A stretch of DNA of 64,000 nt from Primula veris (taxonomy: Eukaryota; Streptophyta; Magnoliopsida; Ericales; Primulaceae): NCBI GenBank assembly GCA_963682055.1, contig OY821742.1, forward strand, positions 5,975,816 to 6,039,815, in the 5' to 3' direction. This document shows positions 33,388 through 46,119 of the stretch, piece by piece. The notes beneath the pieces were generated by a model. It was given only the letters and a program-made list of their open reading frames with translations. It did not search any database and was not told where the DNA came from. How positions within the stretch are numbered: position 1 is the stretch's first letter; every line of letters starts with the position of its first letter. The position numbers were made by a program, and so were the translations under genes.

Positions 33388-34376
33388 ACCGTATCTTTCT
33401 ATTTTTTCTTTTTTTAAGTAACTAAAATGATGTATTTATTGACAAATTATTTAGGTGCTGTTTAGAAAAAATTAACGTCGGTCGCGTGAAAAAGTGTTTT
33501 TAATTTTTATAAGTTTTGTCTTCGTTTGATATGTATAAGTTCGAAATGACTTAATACCACAATAATTCATATATTACGAAAACATACATAAAAATATACT
33601 AATAAATTTTGTATCACTTTAAAAACCAAATATTTATAAACAATTACAAAAATAAAAAAACATTGATAAAAGCATTATTGCTAAATAAATATGCAAAAAC
33701 AACCTACTGCGAACAATAATTTTATTTTTAAAAAAATTTAATTATATAATTAACTTTTAAAAAAATTCATTCCGATAATTTTAATAAAATTTCTTGACCA
33801 GTCAAAATTACACGTATTTTCATAGTGAATAAATAAATAGAAACGAATGATTACCTATTAACTCTATTTTTCACAGGATAAAAATAAATTTTCCTTAAAT
33901 CACCAAAGTTAAGTAATGGTTACTTTCTCTTCCCCATATAACTTCACAAAAAAAATATTTTATTTATGATTGTCCATCATAATAAAATTGTGTAAATATT
34001 TTCCTAATAGTATGTGTTTTCTGATTGAACTACTGGAAAACACAAACCCATTTTGCTGTGATTAATTTATCATTATATAATATTGACTAAGTATATTTTT
34101 TTGTGTTTACTGAGTTGGAGGAATCATTGAAAGATACTAACTAATTATCAAAGAAAAAGGATATTAATCCTTCATTTGCCTTCTAAATTGAATTATTGAA
34201 AGAAAACTAATTGAGCCGTTTTTTTTTTCTTTGGATATTTCATTCAATTGATTAAAAAATCAAATCTTTTCTTGACAAAACTAATGTGCAATAAAAAGAA
34301 AACTAAACTCGTCGATTGGAGACTTTGGAGTGCTAAATTATTGGCATACATATTTTTTTAATCTTTTCTTTCTTTT
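33388..34376. other. AT-rich upstream region of the SDR gene
   Basis: No gene or clear element recognised. It presumably includes the SDR promoter. Confidence 0.4.
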
Positions 34377-34770
34377 AAGTAAAGCGGTACAAAAACCACC
34401 TTATAACGTACTTTTATTTAAAATTTGATGATTATATTATAAAAAAGTGTCATGTATCAGAAACCACCGTAAATTTACTAAATTTCAGTAAACACAAAAT
34501 TCACCTTATATATATGAGAAATATATTTGATCTTCTGGATGAATATAATATTAATAAACTATCATGATATCTATATATATTTTTGTTGTCGAAATATTAT
34601 TATGATTATTAAATGATAATAAACAAATAAAAAAAATAATATAGAGTTATAATAAGAAAATTAACAAGAAGGCTGAATTTTTGTGTAATGTCTTAAACGA
34701 TATAAAATATGTTAGGTCTGAGTAAATGATTAAGGTTGCTGATGCGGTTGATCTTAGGTATTAACCGTGT
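34377..34770. mobile_element. MITE family 2, copy 1
   Basis: Matches 44537-44885 in the same orientation, sharing AAATGATAATAAACAAATAAAAA and the surrounding AT-rich sequence. No coding capacity. Terminal repeats are imperfect (AGCAT..TTAACTTAAA type in the other copy). Confidence 0.55.
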
Positions 34771-34903
34771 GATTGATAATTTCTATTCCATTAGATAAAT
34801 AATTTCTTAATATTTTTCATAATCAGATAATTGCAAAAATTAATATTATAAAAAAAACATTTAATTAATAAACTAAAATAGAAATACTAACGGAATCAAG
34901 CTA

Positions 34904-35502
34904 AGAGCAACCGCACCATTTTTCTTATATTTTTACTCATATTTAAGTTAATTAATATCACTTTTATATTTTTAGTGTAACAATTTAACTTTATACATTT
35001 TTCAGATTTTCTATCAAATTTCTTATCATAACTAAATATTACTATATTTTAATATACTTCTATCAATTTTTTTCAACCCAAATTAATTTACTAGAGAAAC
35101 CACATTAAATAAATTATACGTTTTCTCATATTTAAATTAAAAAGTAGACTTTTATAACTTATAAGAAAACGTTTTGGTTTATACAAATTATTAGATTTTT
35201 TATCAATTTCTCTATTACAACTATACAATTCATCTCTTTGTTATTTTATTAATTTATATGTGAAAAGTACAAATACAGGAAAGAGAATAAGAGAAAAATA
35301 AGATATATAAATTATTATTTTAATTATAAGGAAACATTTTCATCAATTATATTTGATGTATATTTGAGTTCACGTATATTTAAGGGATATTTGAGTTCAA
35401 CTATATTCAAGATACGTAATGGATAAGTAAACTGATACGTGTACAATTTTAGAACAATCTATCCATATTTAACCTAAATTGATGATATAAACGACTGATA
35501 CG
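34904..35502. mobile_element. MITE family 1, copy 1
   Basis: Starts GAGCAACCGCACCATTTTTC. Most of its length matches the reverse complement of 43087-43652, for example ATGTGAAAAGTA and CAACCCAAATTAATTTAC. Non-coding. Exact ends uncertain. Confidence 0.6.
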
Positions 35503-35599
35503 TTTATTCTAACTACAATCAAAGTATAAATAGCGTGGGTTCTATTGGTGGGGTTGGACTTTTTATATTCCATGCAAAGATAAATAGTGTGGGTTCTAT

Positions 35600-35950
35600 T
35601 GTTATTATTTTATTATTTTGTAAAACATTTTAACATTATGTTAAAGTAGGATGCACATTTTGTCGGCTTTGGTTTGGTTTTAATAAGAGATTCAGTGTTT
35701 TATCCAAACCAAAATAACATTTGCATCTTTCACAGCTTATTATTTTATTACTTTGTAAAACATTTTAACATTATGTTAAAGTAGGATGCACATTTTATCA
35801 AGTTAACTTCATTAGCTTATAGGTTTTTTTTATATGTATTTGCAACTTTCACACTTATTATTTTGTAAAACATTTTAACATTATGTTAAAGTAGGATGCA
35901 CATTTTATCAAGTTAACTTTATTAGTTTATAGGTTTTTTTTATATGTATT
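35600..35950. repeat. Three-copy direct repeat around GTAAAACATTTTAACATTATG
   Basis: Blocks near 35615, 35754 and 35867 share GTTAAAGTAGGATGCACATTTT and flanking T-rich sequence. The last two share a longer unit of about 110 bp. Confidence 0.8.
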
Positions 35951-36730
35951 TGTAATTATTTTTTGATTATTTTTTTTAAATCAACGTTTTATTTTATTTC
36001 TAAAATGTTTGTAAAAAAAATCTGTAAAATCTGATATTTTTATGTTTAATTGTTTGTTTGTCAACTTTTACACTTTTATGTGAATACTGAATAATATTAT
36101 TATATTAAAACATTATAAATCTCTGAACAGTTTTTGGTGCAATACTATCCCTATATTGCATTTGGGCCAGTGTCGTGCGTCGGAGATGGTATGAATACGT
36201 ACACACAATGTAAATAATCTTTTTTTTTTCTTTCTTAAATACCATACAATATTATGAAACAAATGATCTTTCATTTATGCTTTAACTAGCTTCATTAATG
36301 TGAAGATAATTAATCTATCCACTCCATGATTTCCACATGAAACAAAATTCCTTTTTTAATGAAGAAAAAAATAAACCGTGTAGATAGTTACACTCTCACG
36401 ATAAAAATTAGTAACTACTTACAATGATGAAATATGGGAAAACTCCTTTTTTTTTTCGGGTTTAATTTTGGATTGTTAAGAAGTTTTTCAAAAGATTTAC
36501 GAACCAATTACTGCTTACAAACGTGTATTACCAGATTCGAATTAATATATTCTAGAATATTTTATACAAAAGACGTGTATCGATCAGTGTATGCATGTAA
36601 AATTTGATTTCATCATTTACTTATTTATTCATACAGTAATAGATCATTCACAAACTGCCAACAACAAAATAAAGTTGTTGCCCTTGTTGGGTACAACAAA
36701 TAAATTTCTCAATTATAAGAAATTAAACTC

Positions 36731-37216
36731 CTACATAGTTTCTTCAACAAAGCACCAACCTTCATAGTCGTCATCAAACACCAAATCACAAATTTTATTA
36801 TTTTCATTCTCATGATCACCACTCTTGATATCAACTTCTAGAGATGCAACTTCACATGACTTATCATACACCTCATCCACACAATATTCTTCCTCCCCAT
36901 CCATTTGTGCCAAAAACCCGGTTCCGGAGAACCCTACCTGGTTCAAACCAGGTCGAAACCTGAGCTTTTGGGTGCCCTTAGTCTTGTCCCTTGACTTATA
37001 AGCCGGGGTTTCATGGCAGGCCCTGCACTTGGGCCTGCCACATTTTCCGGTAAACTTTGAGTGATTAGTGGGCTTCTTCATGACTCGGGTGAATAAACCA
37101 GCTGTTGGTGGTGAGTCGAACCGGTTTAGGTACCTGGTCTCGGGTCTTGGGTTTAACGGGTCTGGAAGGATGACATGGGACCGTACCATGCCGTGCTGGT
37201 AACCCTCTCTCTTCAT
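36731..37216 (-). CDS. Conserved plant protein of unknown function, 161 aa
   Basis: Single-exon ORF. The N-terminal half looks strongly conserved in character: MKREGYQHGMVRSH at the start, a FDSPPTAGLFTRV block at 33-45, then KPTNHSKFTGKCG (48-60) followed by closely spaced Cys59, Cys64, Cys67 and His68, which could bind metal, and KSRDKTKGTQKLR. The C-terminal half is acidic and ends in a D/E-rich EGWCFVEE segment. I recall this arrangement from an uncharacterised plant family with Arabidopsis members; no function is established to my knowledge. No signal peptide or membrane segment is seen. A TATATAAAC motif lies about 70 bp upstream, supporting the start. Confidence 0.85.
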   Translation of the reverse strand: MKREGYQHGMVRSHVILPDPLNPRPETRYLNRFDSPPTAGLFTRVMKKPTNHSKFTGKCGRPKCRACHETPAYKSRDKTKGTQKLRFRPGLNQVGFSGTGFLAQMDGEEEYCVDEVYDKSCEVASLEVDIKSGDHENENNKICDLVFDDDYEGWCFVEETM

Positions 37217-37283
37217 CTTTCCGTTTTCTTGAAGACTTGCAATGGAAATGTTTGATATGAATGAGTATATTATCTATCTATTA

Positions 37284-37292
37284 GTTTATATA
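37284..37292 (-). promoter_or_regulatory. Probable TATA box of the 161-aa gene
   Basis: TATATAAAC on the minus strand, 68 bp upstream of the ATG at 37216. Confidence 0.55.
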
Positions 37293-37319
37293 GAAATAAT
37301 TTCATGATGTGATGAGGAG

Positions 37320-40250
37320 GTATTGATCTACAAGGATGTTTCGGTTTGTCAATGTTTGAACGTGTTGCCCAAGCTTATAACTTGTAGGACAAATATATTC
37401 CTTATTTTAGAATTAGATGAATGGTCACATGGATGTTTCTTTAATAGGATCAAGATTTTCAACCCTTTCTAGGTGAACCACCGGTCCACTACTACTACTA
37501 TTACTAACACTATGATAAACCCGGGGTATCAAGTGTATAATGTGCCATTCAATAAACTTCTGATACGTATAAGTTATTAATACATCAGGATCTACCTAAT
37601 TAAACGGACACGGGGGAGCAAAGTTATGTGGCAATAGTAGCGACAATGTGTGATTCTGGCCATTAATTAAATCTTGTGGCCTATGTTTAATTTAACCCAA
37701 CTTGTACATTCTATGTTACTTTATCAAACTCCTCGTGCTCACCGTCAGGGTTCGAATCTTGTCGCCTGCGAAGTTTCGTAAGTTTTATCTCCAAAAGAGG
37801 GATCAAAAAAATACTCTCTCCCAAACCTTCTCCAAAATCTTAAAGACTTAAACTATTACCAACAATCTTTTCAACACAAATTAATTTGATTAACAAAACA
37901 ATCTGATTTTTCAACCCAAATTCGTTAAAATATTCAAAGATTCCGAACAAATACGACCTCACAATCTGATAAATTCCAAAAGAAATTAAAAATTTATATA
38001 TTTACAAATAATTAACAGATTAAAAAAACGTCAACTTCATAAATCATAACCAATAATCATTATTCAAATTAAACAAGAAATTGAGAAACACGGTCCAAGA
38101 TTAAATTTCAAGTAATATGGGGTTTATATATTTGATTACCAATATTAAAATTTAAAATTAACAAACCTCCCAAATCAAAATTAAATAACGACCCACAAAT
38201 TAAACCTAAACTAAATGGATTCATAAAAGAAAAAAAATTGCAATTTTCGGACTCAATGGAGTAGATAGTTATATCAGTGATAAAAAGAGTCCAGCCATAA
38301 TTAATACTCCATCCGTTCCATTTAATTGTCCCCTATAAAACTATGTGTAATTTTGATCGGTCAAGAACGTGTATCAAAATTGTCGTAATGAATTTTTTTA
38401 AAAGTTAATCATATAATTTAAATGTTAAATTTTATGATTAGATTTAAAAAACAAACATTTTAATAATTTTAATATAAATTATAAATCATTTAAAATTGTA
38501 CATAATTTCGTAATTCATAATTAAACGTAAACGAGAGGAGATATATATAGAGACTAAAATTTGAAGGGTGGGGTTGTAAATTGAGAGAGTTTTAAGCTAC
38601 TATATATGTTTTATTTGTGTTATGCAATTAATAGACACGTGTTCAATATTCAGTGGTTAGATGTAAATGAAGGTCATTGATCGCACATTGCCGGCCCCGC
38701 TACCATTGCCGGCTCCGCTACTATTGCCGCATAACTATTGCTGCTTCCCCGTTTCCAATTAAACCCAAAGCCAAATTCAAAATTCATGGCATGAGACTCA
38801 CTCACTCACTATCCACGTTTCTCATGAACCAGCTATTTTAGTAATTACGAGTTATAAAACAATTCTCTCTTAGATTTAATTTATTTCCGCCGGTCTCCTA
38901 AAAATATTCTTTATATATATTTTAATTATATGAAAGACAAATAATAATTTGTTAAATTAAAATTATTTTTAGCGCATAATACAAATCCAAATAAAATACA
39001 AAACACTAGTTGAGTCTATCATAAAGTTAAATATTAATTATTTTCAATAGACAAATTAATTAAATTATAATTTTATAATTTTTTATTCGGGTTCCACAAT
39101 TTATATATGTATATATATTCCAGATTTTGAACTTGTATATTCTATACTGGTTTTTCTTTTGTTCCGAGACTGATAATTTTTTATTATTATAATCATTATT
39201 TTACTAAATTTAATTAATATTTAAATTTCGGATAGTCTATACTATGGTTCTTTATTTTTTATTTGAATTTTTATTGGGTTGAAAGATTAATTTTGTAGTG
39301 TCCATTTTACCAAATCGTAAACTTTTTTTAAATAATTCAAAAAGAGAAAATAGATAACAATTTTCAATCTATGTACGTAGTATGTAAATTAAAAAAAATT
39401 AAAACATCGTCAGTTAAAAAAAATGTTCTTTAATTAAAAATTGAAATATTATATACTAATATAACAGTAATTAAAAAGGAAGTGGATATAAACCAAGTAA
39501 GTTCGATCAATAAAATTGAAAATATTTAAATAATTTAATTGCAGTATTATAAGTTGGGGGTGAAAGAAAAGGATAGCGGGGGTATGGAATCCGATTTGGT
39601 GTCTTCAATTGTATTATTTTATCATGCAAAATTAACACTTGCCATTTATTAACTAAATCTAACGTGATACTTAGTTGTATAATCACTATAAAAAAATACC
39701 CAAATCGTGACGGGATTAGTGACGGTATTTTTTGTTACGAGCTTATTAACGACAGTTTTTGTTACGGTTTTGTGACAGTTTAGTTAATTTATGACAGATT
39801 TGTGACAAATTTTTAAATTAGTGACATACTTGTAACAGTTTTTAATTCTTATTAAATCAAAATTTATTTTACACTGAACACTCCTTTTTCTACTTTTTAA
39901 GAGAACCACTGGTCCACTATTACTACTGAAATAATGTAACATATTAGCATACTACTGAACTATGGAACAAATGAATGTTGAGGAAATGACTCTGGGCAAT
40001 ATTTGATATATATTTGCTTTCTTGAAAAACAATGTAATAAATATATAGTTAATATGTAAATAACTTTTAAAATCTAAGATTTTAACATTTAAAGAATTTT
40101 ATATCTCAAAATATACGTGAATAAAACACTCCACGTATAAAAAATCTGTTTATATTCACGTAAGTATACAGAGAGATACTTAAAGAAAAAGCGTCAAAGA
40201 ACGGCCGAGACCGAGAGTGCAAGCGGACACTTACTCAAACAGTACAAACT
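37320..40250. other. Intergenic region between the unknown gene and the SDR pseudogene
   Basis: No gene recognised. It includes a Stowaway-like MITE (38305-38542) and, near 39690-39850, a CACTATAAAAAAATACC end followed by GTGACGG/GTGACAG words that resembles a CACTA-type terminus without a visible partner. Confidence 0.45.
38305..38542. mobile_element. Stowaway-like MITE
   Basis: Left end TACTCCATCCGTTCCATTTAATTG; right end in reverse complement CTCCTCTCGTTTACG. Related to the MITE in PP2C intron 1. The right TA has been altered. Confidence 0.65.
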
Positions 40251-40647
40251 CCCTTATCACCAGTGGCACCCCTGGCATTTTTTTTTCCAGTTGATCCACG
40301 TACATATATAAACGGGAACATTTTTTGTTTTGTAATAATAATTGCTATTGGTTTTGTGCAGTCATGCAGATGCAGTTGTGGAAGAACTTGCCTTAGGAGC
40401 AAAACGCTTCACACGTGTTCAAGAAACGAGGCAGAGTTGAACCGGTGCTTGGAGGAGTGGACCAGAAATTGGTTTTTCTCTCACCGGTTCGGTTTGGCCT
40501 TAGCATAAGCAGCTATATATAGGAGAAAGTGTCTTATGTTTTTAATGGCAACTCAACATTACAAATCATAATTAATATTTGAGAATTCGGGTTTTTGGAA
40601 ATTAAGTACGTTTTTATGTACTAATCAATGATTCTCTCTTTATGTTT

Positions 40648-40807
40648 GTAGCAACTATTTATAGCACTATTTGATTGGATTTCATGCAAGGACAAAATCA
40701 ACTAGCCAAGAATGATGTATGGGAGTGCGAAATTTGCATACAAATCTTTGCAAAGTAAAAGAATAAATTATGCGAGGTGCTAATTCATTATTTGCGACAA
40801 ATAATAG
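40648..40807. repeat. Inverted repeat arm 1 in the SDR pseudogene
   Basis: About 160 bp that matches the reverse complement of 41297-41465 with substitutions (shared ATTTATAGCACTA, GATGTATG, GAGTGC, AATTCATT). Confidence 0.7.
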
Positions 40808-41296
40808 TAAAAATACATGGTAATGTTTTAAAAAATAAAATTATGTGGGGGTGCCATGGCCTCGTTGGTTTTCACATTGCTTCTTTCTGATTCCATGCAC
40901 CAATGCCGCTATGTGAGACTAAGTGAAGATCAATACACCGGCAGTTTTGCATAAGTTCTTAACAAAACTAGTTTATTTGAATTCCATGAAAAAATTGAAA
41001 TGTGAGTGTATTTGATTTTCTGGGTTTGAATTCATTTATTGCTTCAGCAGTTTGGTTCATGTTCTTATGCACATAGCATTTTTGTAAAACAAGGAAGCTG
41101 AAAATGCTATATTGTTAAATTATTACCTAAACGGTAAAAAGTGGAGGATAATGTGATAGTTTAGACCTCGAGATACAGTAGAACATGATAGTATAAACCT
41201 TGTATTAATCACACCGGGCAAAGTATACTTTATACACCAACGTTTTACACTCTTTTCGATTTTGTACACCAACGTAACATTTTTTTTTTGGAAACC

Positions 41297-41465
41297 CTAT
41301 AATTTGTTGAAAACAATGAATTGGCACCTCACATAACATAATTTAGGTTTTTACTTTTCAAAGGTTTTTACGCAAATTCGGCACTCCTCATACATCATTT
41401 TTGGCTTCGCCTTTGCATGGAATCCAATTCAAGTAGTGCTATAAATAATTGCTAAAACATAATCA
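41297..41465. repeat. Inverted repeat arm 2 in the SDR pseudogene
   Basis: Partner of 40648-40807, separated by about 490 bp. Confidence 0.7.
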
Positions 41466-41712
41466 GAAACTAGGACGTGCGAGAATGCCCCCTGATTAGA
41501 AAACATCTATCTGCCCCCTGATTGCAAATTCTTTTACAAACTAATAAGTTAATTCTTGAGTTAATAATGCCAGAGGGCTTGAGAGCAGCTACTAAGATTG
41601 AGAAATGATTGATGCACTGAATCATTTCACATTATTTAGTTATTTAAGATGTGTTAACTTGTGTCATGAGTGGTTGCATTTCTATGTATGCCTGCTGCTT
41701 CTTATATTACCA

Positions 41713-41788
41713 GACAAGTAATATCTGTTGACGGAGGATCCTTATTACCGGACAAGTAATATCTGTTGACGGAGGATTCCTCGTTTCT
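41713..41788 (+). repeat. 38-bp tandem duplication in the pseudogene last exon
   Basis: GACAAGTAATATCTGTTGAC starts at 41713 and again at 41751. The intact gene has one copy. Confidence 0.9.
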
Positions 41789-41964
41789 GAATTTTTGCTT
41801 AATTAATTGCCTATGAAAGGTAAATATGGTAACTGCATTGAAAACTTTGCTCGGAAATGAACATGAACGTTTTTTTTTATGTCTGAGTTGGGCTGTTTAG
41901 AAGTATTTCCGACAGAAACTTATTTCAATGTTATGATCTGTAAGGATTTCAGTGATACCATGAC

Positions 41965-43080
41965 TAAAATAGATGTTGCAACGGATCAAACAGGCTAGAA
42001 TTAATTTTCCTTCTTGTTTCAAAGCTTGATTTTTCCCCGCTTGTTAATTTCCAACTGTGGTAGAGGTATAATCTCGCTGCTTCCAGTTGACAACAGTAGT
42101 TTAGTTGTTTGAAACATTTGCATTGTGTAACGAACTCGGATCGATTAACAATGGATTTGTTAGTCCATTAAGCAATTAGCAAACAAAACCAACAATTGTG
42201 TCTGTTTTTGGTGGAAGTTTTCTTGTTTTGTAATTCAACTAAAGAAAACTAAGGGAAGTAAATTACAAGATAAAAGTTGCAGTAATTAAAGGAATGGAAA
42301 ACATAAAAGTGAAAAATAAGGAAATAGCATTTATCTTTTTTTCATTCTCCTCTAATGAGCCATTACAGTAATACTTATATACTAAGAACTGTTTTATGAA
42401 GAATTACAGAATGAACCCTCAAACTTCACAAATTAGCATTTAACTCTTATGATTTCTAACTTTATTAAACACGAACCCCTCTCTTGCTTTCTTTGCTGAA
42501 CCATTCGTCCCTCTCCTTTCTATCATTTGTCCCGTATTTGGGTTCATTACACATTTATTCATGTTAATTAATAAATAATATCTTATCGTCTTTACTTATA
42601 GAATGATTTACGGGACACCAAATCATCATATCAGTAGTATAAATTTATATTACATTTTTACATATAACAATGTTTTAATTCACGAAATTAATGAGTCTAA
42701 ATTAATTCAATAAACATGAAAATGTCAAACAGAATAATGCAAAATTTAAATCCGTAAATTAATGTGAAGGAGTATTTAATATCATGTTTTTTATATTATC
42801 TTTCTAAATCAAATGATTTTTTACTCTACCTAACAATTTTTTTTTGAAATTTTTGACATTTATGAGTTTTATTTTTAAAAGAAGAAAAAAATATTTTTGA
42901 AAAACGGGTCAAATGGATCGAGTCAGGTCGGATCAAATGAATAAAAGTGTGAGTTTGTCATCAGGTCAAGTTGAAACCACGAAATTGCCATCCCTAACCG
43001 TCTGACGTAGTTGTACATAGGAAGAAGTTTAACTAAGTATGGTACGGTGGTACCTATGAGTGGGTTTAACGTGATAATCA
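41965..43080. other. Intergenic sequence, nothing recognised
   Basis: No gene found. The stretch near 42350-42490 has a composition like the edge of an LTR retroelement, but no ends were identified. Confidence 0.4.
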
Positions 43081-43086
43081 TCTAAA

Positions 43087-43652
43087 AGCAATTGCATCAG
43101 TTAACTTATATGACTTATTTACTGAGAAAATTGTTCTAAAATTGTACACGTATCAGTTTTTCTATCCATTAACTTAAATTTACATAAATATCACTCAAAT
43201 ACAAGAGATTAAAATGTTTCCTTATAATTAAATAATAATTTATCTTTCTTAATTTTCTCTTATTCTCTCTTATTTATTTATACTTTTCACATATAAATTA
43301 ATAAAATAACAAAAAGATGAGTTGTATAATTTTGATAGAGAAATTAATAAAAAAATCTGATAATTTGTATAAAACAAAACGTTTACTTATAAGTTGTAAA
43401 AATGTACTTTTTACTTTAAATACGAGAAAACTTGTAAGTTATTTAATGTGATTGTTCTGGTAAATTAATTTGGATTGAAAAAAATTGATAGAAATATATT
43501 AAAATATAGTAATATTTAGTTATGATAATAAATTTGATAGACAAGCTGAAAAATGTATAAAGTTAAACTGTTAGCCTAAAAATATAAAAGTGATGCTAAT
43601 TAAGCTAAATATAATGAAAAATGTAAGATAACCGGTATGCATGCTGTTAGAG
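43087..43652. mobile_element. MITE family 1, copy 2 (inverted relative to copy 1)
   Basis: Ends are AGCAATTGCATCAGTTAAC on the left and, in reverse complement, AACAGCATGCATACCGGTTA on the right, an imperfect inverted repeat. The body matches 34904-35502 in reverse complement. Confidence 0.65.
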
Positions 43653-44536
43653 TTGTATCATGTAGAATTTAAATTCTTTATTATCCTCCCTTTTTATGCT
43701 TAATTGTTATTGAATTTCACGATGCAATCTTATAGCTTACAAGTGAAGGACGTCTAATATTGCACCATTCTTTCATAACTGATATCCATGTTAAAGTATC
43801 CTAATGACACCGCAAAAAAGACCACAAATAATCTTGGTTTGGTCTTTAAATCTGCTTGTTTGCGTAAACTCCTACCTTTTAAAGATGAGTGATTGATGCT
43901 ATACCGAACGACAAAACTTACCCAAAAAATATATTCGATAATATGAAACAATCATAGTCATTTTTTTTAAACACGTGTTAAAAAAATGACACTAATAGTA
44001 AGAAAAAAGAGTCATGTCATTCTTAACATTAATTACTATATTAATTTTTCTTCTTATTCATTTATACATATCGTTTATTTATATTCTTATTAAAAAACTT
44101 GCGGTCAAATTTTGACATCAACGTTTGAATAAAAAAAATTAGAAGATAGCAGTAAAAGTCACGCCACGTAATAAAAACACAATCTACTAAAAACTCAAAT
44201 AAAAATATACTAAAACCGTAGCTAGTTGAGTTTACCCTAAATTTAAATAATAATTAAAAAAAAAAAATATTCAATTTAAAAATACAACCCACTAAAAACT
44301 CAAATAAAAATATAATAGAACTCTAGTTAAATGTACCCTAAATTTAAATATTAATTAAAAATAAAAAAAATTGTTAAATTTAATATTAATAAAAATCAAA
44401 ACTTTTGATGAGTTGCATATGTCATGTAATGTGGGTTGATTTTTTGATAGGAAAATATGTGATTAAAAGCATTTTCCTTTCAACATTGACCTGTTTTCTT
44501 CTAAATTTTACCAATGAATCAATGATTTTAGTCTAG

Positions 44537-44885
44537 AGCATCCGAATCTGTTAACTTAAAACATACTTTTTTCTAAAATTTAAGAATTATGATATAAATA
44601 ATGACATGCATCAGGAAAACTATAAATTTCCTAAATTTCAGGATATATGATTCACCAGATGAATATAATAGTAATAAAGTATATGAGGTGCATATTTTTA
44701 TGCTTGTAATATTGTTATGATTACTAAATGATAATAAACAAATAAAAAGAAATAATGTAGTGTTATTATAAGAAAATTAATAGGCAAGTTGAAATTTTGT
44801 GTAAATGTAAACGGTTTTTTAAAAGATATAAAATGTGTTAAGTTTAAGTAAATGGTTAAGAATGCTGATAGGATTGATATTTAAG
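44537..44885. mobile_element. MITE family 2, copy 2
   Basis: Left end GAGCATCCGAATCTGTTAAC; right end in reverse complement ATCAGCATTCTTAACCATTT. Same orientation as 34377-34770. Confidence 0.55.
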
Positions 44886-46115
44886 AGTCCCTTTAGTTTA
44901 AATTCTAATATTTATAATCTCATTAGTAAACTTGTGAGCACACGTTGTTTCAAGTGGTTATATTTTCATAAAAATGGGAAATGTTTGCGACTTTTATGAA
45001 CTAAAAGTGGCTTTATTTAGTGTTATATAGTGGTCATGTGACTTTCTCTAGAAAAACAAATTTACCACTGCTAACTTGGAAGCAAAGATCATTGTTATGA
45101 TTACTAAATGATAATAAACAAATAAAAAGAAATAATGTAGAGTTATTATAAGAAAATTAATATGTAAGTTGAAATTTTGTGTAAATGTAAACGGTTTTTT
45201 AAAAGATATAAAATATGTTATGTTTAAATAAATGGTTAGGAATGCTGATACGAGTGATATTTAAGAGTCCAACTTAAATTCTAATATTTATAATCTCATT
45301 ACTAAACTTGTGAGCACATGTTGTTTCAAGTGGTTACATATGATGAATACATTCTGCTAAAGCCATAACTTTGGTCGGTCGCGTTAGGCTTTTCAACAAT
45401 GATATAATGATAAATCAACCGTGAATAAATGATACTTCCTGATCTTTATTATTGCTCGGATTATTGTCCTTGTTCGGACTATTACATTTGCTCGGATTAG
45501 TATTTCGGTTTTACAATTATGCTCGATATAACTACTTAATCTCTCGTCTTGATCTTTCTCCTCTTTTATTCGGTGCTCGGCTGTCTTTTCTCGGTTTATT
45601 TCTCGAAATGATATGCTTTGGTTAGTTTCTCTCTTTTCTTAACTTCTTTCTATATTTTTTGGATAGATTTTCTGGTCCTTTTCTAGGAGGGGTAGTTGGC
45701 TATTTATAGGCAACTGCGCCTTTTAGGATATTGACAAATGTCTTAATCCCAGGAATTTTTCAGACAAGGGTCCCCCTTTGATTGTGCTTGGGCTTTGGGT
45801 AGTAGCACCTCAATTCCTATAAAAAGTATGAGATGACCCATTTAAGCGTTGGATACTCATTTATAAAGTGGGTTGATTATGATCCGAATAAAATATTCGG
45901 GTCTGATTTTTATGTTTTATCACATTCTTTATGATGATTAAATAAGGGACAGTACTATAAACACTTGCAGTTTACCTGTTACCCAATATTTTCATAAAAA
46001 TGGCAAATGTTTGCGACTTTTATGCACTAAAAATGGCTTTATTTAGTGTTATATAGTGGTCATGTGACTTTCTCTAGAAAAACAAATTTACTACTACTAA
46101 CTTGAAAGCAAAGAT
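44711..46115. repeat. 380-bp tandem duplication, second unit interrupted
   Basis: Unit 1 is 44711-45090. Unit 2 starts at 45091 with the same ATTGTTATGATTACTAAATG, runs to about 45338, is interrupted by about 647 bp, and resumes at 45986 to about 46115 (AACTTGAAAGCAAAGAT). Confidence 0.88.
45339..45985. mobile_element. Insertion in the duplicated unit, probable solo LTR
   Basis: About 647 bp present in unit 2 but absent from unit 1 of the flanking duplication. Starts TGATGAATACATT and ends GTTACCCA (TG..CA). It contains a TATA-like CTATTTATAGG near 45700 and repeated TGCTCGG/TTCGG words. No coding frame. ATAT is present at both junctions, but a clean 5-bp duplication is not, so solo LTR is an inference. 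Confidence 0.5.
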
Positions 46116-46119
46116 TCAA

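Larger units (their letters stand above)
40258..41960 (+). pseudogene. Decayed tropinone-reductase-like SDR copy
   Basis: Opposite in orientation to the intact SDR gene. Remnants in order: a weak exon-1 match near 40258-40285; an exon-2 acceptor (TGTGCAG) and about 140 bp of exon 2 (40362-40500), with a small insertion after TCATGCAG and a break after the CLEEWTR region; no exons 3 or 4; and the final exon (about 41685-41808), encoding the [12 protein letters not shown] end and including a 38-bp tandem duplication. About 150 bp after that exon still resembles the intact gene's 3' UTR (CTTTGCTCG..AATGAACAT). Frameshifts and missing exons make it non-functional. It is a DNA duplicate, not a retrocopy, because intron-flanking sequence is retained. 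Confidence 0.82.

Noticed and set aside
37755..37800. GGTTCGAATC considered as a tRNA B-box
   Set aside because: No A-box at tRNA spacing upstream and no cloverleaf stems visible.
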